This document shows, piece after piece, positions 37,261-39,925 of a stretch of 39,925 nt of DNA. Position numbers and translations under genes: made by a program. The stretch comes from Lentisphaerota bacterium (GTDB taxonomy: Bacteria; Verrucomicrobiota; Kiritimatiellia; CAIQIC01; Lenti-01): contig JAAZFE010000024.1 of NCBI GenBank assembly GCA_012511885.1, positions 1 through 39,925 of the forward strand, written 5' to 3'. The notes under the pieces were generated by a model, which made no database searches, was not told where the DNA came from, and saw nothing but the letters and a program-made list of their open reading frames with translations. Position 1 is the stretch's first letter. Each line of letters begins with the position of its first letter.

Positions 37261-38734
37261 ATCCTCAAAAATAAAACGGACCGTTTTAAAGATTATCCTG
37301 ACGGCCATCATCTGGCTGGTCCCATTGCCGGGGCATGCAGTTTTCTTCCGTTTGGACGGCGACCGGCTTTGGTTGCAGGCCGATCAGGTGCCGCTGGCCG
37401 ACGTGCTGGGCCAATTCACGCAGCTCAATGTGGTGGTGCAGGTGGATCCGGACATCCGCGAAACCGTTGAAGCGGCCTTCCGCGGGGTCAACCTCGATGA
37501 CGCCCTGAACAAACTGCTGGATCCCTACGATTATGTGATCACCTGGAAAATGCTGCGCGGTCCGCTTGGACGAGTCCCCAAACTGCAAAAAATTGAGGTT
37601 TACCGTCCAGGCAATCGCCAAAATGTCCGTCCTCTGCCCCAACCGCCGGCCCGTTTTCAAGTAACCCGCGGCGTCGCCGGCAACCAACCTGAGTTTATCC
37701 GCGATGAATTGCTGGTTGGGGCCGCCCCCGGTACAACCTATGCCCAATTCAAGGCGCTCATGGATCAGGTGGGCGGCATGATTGTGGATGCTGAGCCAGG
37801 ACTGGGCATCTATCTGATCCGTTTTCCCGCGGGCGTTCATGTGGAAAACATCTTGGAGCGGCTGGCCCGTCATCCGCTGATTGCCCACGCGGAACTGAAC
37901 TATGCCCACCGGCTGCCCCCTCCGCCCACGCACCGTCCATCCGTGCAAGTCCGCCCCAAAATTGCGCCGCCCGCCGATGGCTCGGTCCCTGTGGCGGTCC
38001 TGGATAGCGGGCTGGATCCGGCGGTCGGCATCGGGCCGCTCGTCACCGCCGCCTGGGATGCCGTGGCGCCGGAGCAGGCCTTGTCCGATCCCAGCGGCCA
38101 TGGAACCCAGATGGCCCTGCTGGCTTCCGGAGTCCTTGCGGCCGATGGCCTCCAGCCCGGCGCCACCCCCCTCCCTCTCGTGGCCATCCGCTCGTTCGAC
38201 GATCAGGGTGTCACCTCCAATTTTGCCCTCTTTCAAGCGCTGGCCTATGCCGCCGAAGCTGGCGCCCGCGTCGTCAACCTGAGCTGGGGTTCCGAAACCG
38301 ATACCCCGTTCCTGCGCGAAGCGGTCGAACGCGCCGCCGCCCAAGGGTTGCTGGTGGTGGCCGCCGCCGGCAACCAGCCATCCGGCCGACCGGTCTATCC
38401 GGCCGCCTATTCTGCCGTGATTGCCGTCGGCGGCATCGATTCCAGCGGGCAGCCATGGGCGCAATCCAACCATGGCGCGTTCGTGGACCTTTCGGCGCCG
38501 GCCTTCGCCACCCTCCCCGGCGGCTCATCCGGCGCCCCCGGCTCCTATGCCGGCACCTCCATTTCGGCCGCCACGGTGGCCCATGCCCTCGGGCAATATC
38601 TCAACCGTCATCCCACCGCCACCGCCCGGGAAGCGCTCAAGGCCCTCCAAGACGCCCTGACGCCTCCCTCCGGCCCAAATTATGGCAAGGGCATCCTCGA
38701 TCACGCCGCTCTACAGCGCCTGCTGGCCCCATAA
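37235..38734 (+). CDS. Exported subtilisin-like (S8) protease with N-terminal STN-like domain
   Basis: A 499-residue predicted secreted serine protease. A hydrophobic signal (LKIILTAIIWLVPLPGHA) is followed by an STN/secretin-like domain (LQADQVPLADVLGQFTQLNV, then RGVNLDDALNKLLDPYDYV, about residues 45-110). Next comes a propeptide-like domain (DELLVGAAPGTTYAQFKALM, about 175-245), then the S8 catalytic domain with Asp257 (AVLDSGLD), His289 (SGHGTQ), oxyanion Asn380 (AAAGNQ) and Ser442 (GTSISAA; usually GTSMAxP). All triad residues are present. No ATG is in place; the GTG at 37235 gives a complete signal peptide and overlaps the previous gene by 26 nt. A later start cannot be excluded. Confidence 0.82.
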   Translation: MYNSPANDKSSKIKRTVLKIILTAIIWLVPLPGHAVFFRLDGDRLWLQADQVPLADVLGQFTQLNVVVQVDPDIRETVEAAFRGVNLDDALNKLLDPYDYVITWKMLRGPLGRVPKLQKIEVYRPGNRQNVRPLPQPPARFQVTRGVAGNQPEFIRDELLVGAAPGTTYAQFKALMDQVGGMIVDAEPGLGIYLIRFPAGVHVENILERLARHPLIAHAELNYAHRLPPPPTHRPSVQVRPKIAPPADGSVPVAVLDSGLDPAVGIGPLVTAAWDAVAPEQALSDPSGHGTQMALLASGVLAADGLQPGATPLPLVAIRSFDDQGVTSNFALFQALAYAAEAGARVVNLSWGSETDTPFLREAVERAAAQGLLVVAAAGNQPSGRPVYPAAYSAVIAVGGIDSSGQPWAQSNHGAFVDLSAPAFATLPGGSSGAPGSYAGTSISAATVAHALGQYLNRHPTATAREALKALQDALTPPSGPNYGKGILDHAALQRLLAP

Positions 38735-38776
38735 CAACCGGTCCGCGCAAGGCCGGCGCTGCCGCTCATTTGCCGG

Positions 38777-38806
38777 TTGTCTCCGTCCTTGGCCCTCTGA
38801 TAGGAT
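38777..38806 (+). promoter_or_regulatory. Weak candidate promoter for carbamate kinase
   Basis: TTGTCT (38777-38782), 18-bp spacer, TAGGAT (38801-38806), in the 164-bp gap before the kinase gene. An ACAACCGG/CCGGTTGT inverted pair spans about 38737-38780. Confidence 0.3.
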
Positions 38807-38898
38807 GCCGCCGCGCCTGCGTTGCGCCAAACCTCGACCCGTTTGAGAATTGTATTGAACAACAACCATATCACCCCTCAGCCAAGGAGCATTCATCC

Positions 38899-39846
38899 AT
38901 GACATCCCCCCTCGCGGTCATCGCCATCGGTGGCAATTCTCTCATCAAAGACAACAACCGCATGTCCGTCGCGGATCAATATGGAGCCGCCAACGAGACC
39001 GCGGAACACATCACCGCGCTCGTCGCCGCCGGCTATCGGGTGGTGGTCACGCATGGCAACGGCCCCCAGGTCGGCTTTGTTCTCCTGCGCTCCGAGCTCT
39101 CCAAGCACGCCCTGCACGAGGTGCCCCTGGACAGTTGCGTAGCCGACACCCAGGGCGCCATCGGCTACCACGTGGGTCAGACCCTGGCCAACCAGTTGCG
39201 CCGGAAAAACCTGAGCAAATCCGTCGCCAGCGTCGTCACCCAGGTTCTGGTGGACAAAAACGACCCCGCTTTTCTCAACCCCACCAAGCCCATCGGCCCC
39301 TTCTATACCGAGGAAGACGCCAAAACCTATCAGGCCCAAAACGGCTGGGTGCTCAAAGAGGATGCCGGCCGAGGCTGGCGTCGTGTCGTGGCCTCGCCGC
39401 AACCCCTCAAAATCATCGAGGAAGACACTATCCGCCTCCTGCTCGAAAAAGATGTCATCGTCATCGCCGTCGGCGGCGGCGGCATTCCCGTCATTGAAAA
39501 CGAGCAGGGCGAACTCGAGGGCAGCGCTGCGGTCATTGACAAGGATCTGGCCTCATGCCTGCTGGCCAAAAACCTCAAGGCCGACCTCTTTGTCATCTCG
39601 ACGGGCGTGGATAAAGTCGCCATTGATTACAAAAAGCCGACCCAGCGTGAAATCGATGCCATGACCGTCGCCGAAGCCGAACAGCACCTGGCCGACGGCC
39701 AGTTCCCGCCCGGCAGCATGGGACCCAAAATCGAGGCCGCCATCGATTTCCTCAAAAACGGCGGCGGCAAGGTCATCATCACCCAGCCCCATCTGCTCGC
39801 CGAGGCCATCGCCGGCCAAAACGGCACGCACATGACCCTGAACTGA
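38899..39846 (+). CDS. arcC: Carbamate kinase
   Basis: A 315-residue amino acid kinase-fold enzyme that makes ATP and carbamate from carbamoyl phosphate and ADP, the energy-yielding step of arginine or purine/allantoin breakdown. Motifs: VIAIGGNSL at the start, VVVTHGNGPQVGFVLLRSE, the protruding-domain segment ending GRGWRRVVASPQPLKIIE, VIAVGGGGIPVIE, AAVIDKDLASCLLA, LFVISTGVDKV and FPPGSMGPKIEAAIDFL. Length is normal. AAGGAG lies 9 nt before the ATG. No arcA or arcB partner is in the window, so the source of carbamoyl phosphate is unknown. Confidence 0.95.
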   Translation: MTSPLAVIAIGGNSLIKDNNRMSVADQYGAANETAEHITALVAAGYRVVVTHGNGPQVGFVLLRSELSKHALHEVPLDSCVADTQGAIGYHVGQTLANQLRRKNLSKSVASVVTQVLVDKNDPAFLNPTKPIGPFYTEEDAKTYQAQNGWVLKEDAGRGWRRVVASPQPLKIIEEDTIRLLLEKDVIVIAVGGGGIPVIENEQGELEGSAAVIDKDLASCLLAKNLKADLFVISTGVDKVAIDYKKPTQREIDAMTVAEAEQHLADGQFPPGSMGPKIEAAIDFLKNGGGKVIITQPHLLAEAIAGQNGTHMTLN

Positions 39847-39900
39847 TCGCGCCCCCCCCGGGCTTGTCCAGTCTCAATCTTTCAAGCGCCCAGCCGTCCT

Positions 39901-39925
39901 CCCCCCCCCCCCCCCCCCCCCCCCC
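39901..39925. other. Terminal run of 25 C
   Basis: The window ends in 25 consecutive C residues. This is more likely a sequencing or assembly artefact at a contig end (complement of a poly-G read tail) than real sequence. Natural C-runs do occur in this DNA (about 15 C near 15150), so it is not certain. Confidence 0.6.

Noticed and set aside
1-39925. tRNA, rRNA or riboswitch genes
   Set aside because: No cloverleaf with TTCRANYC-type arm, rRNA segment or known riboswitch core was recognised by eye. A covariance-model search would be decisive.

Overview
The window looks like one end of a contig from a GC-rich Gram-negative bacterium of the PVC superphylum (Verrucomicrobiota, Kiritimatiellota or Lentisphaerota). 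The clues are a pseudopilin with the G^FTLIELLVVIAIIAMLAAIL-type N-terminus common in that group, lipoproteins and an outer-membrane barrel, a Hanks-type kinase, a PAS/PP2C regulator and peptidoglycan genes (murA, dapA, dapB). The phylum is inferred from gene style; no rRNA or tRNA gene is visible. Coding strands are strongly C-rich at third positions, so the antisense strands carry many long spurious ORFs. The final 25 bases are all C and may be a sequencing artefact at a contig end.

Layout. 1-4901: polyprenyl-phosphate glycosyltransferase and CPBP protease (overlapping stop/start), then surA-like and pdxA in the same order as in E. coli. 4902-6509: accessory island with a MITE at the pdxA stop codon, a BrnT/CopG toxin-antitoxin pair with a palindromic operator, a second MITE and a 182-bp palindromic repeat. 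6510-10807: tsaE, a membrane Ser/Thr kinase, a DUF4213/DUF364 protein and a lipoprotein. 10990-15089 (minus strand): tightly packed xdhC-like, zinc ribbon protein, yggS, proC and AsmA-like genes. 15114-22013: repeat-rich region holding an AAA_14/DUF4143 ATPase, an intact IS1634-type insertion sequence, a cyclophilin-like secreted protein and several MITE copies. 22014-25248: outer-membrane barrel protein and PAS/PP2C phosphatase. 25391-29517 (plus strand): dapA-dapB-folK with 4-nt overlaps, then panB and a Sel1-repeat protein. 29518-30424: gene-free repeats. 30425-39846: secreted unknown, pirin, DUF900 hydrolase, GGQ rescue factor, murA, pseudopilin, divergent PAP2, AbiEi-like regulator, subtilisin with an STN-like domain, and carbamate kinase.

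The most unusual content lies between the genes. There are at least five small repeat families: two near-perfect ~180-bp palindromes (here P1 and P2), each followed by a G-poor CCA-rich tract that leads into a gene; a 217-bp MITE (MITE-A) whose full copies all lie within 4 bp of a stop codon and which carries a CTAA target duplication in one copy; a 155-bp MITE flanked by TA (MITE-B); a hairpin-plus-TCCGTG module; and arrays of T-tracts spaced about 10-11 bp, as expected for intrinsically curved DNA. Among proteins, the notable points are a MurA with Asp in place of the fosfomycin-target Cys, a kinase with HCD in place of HRD, a cyclophilin domain interrupted by a long insertion, and a subtilisin fused to an STN-like domain.
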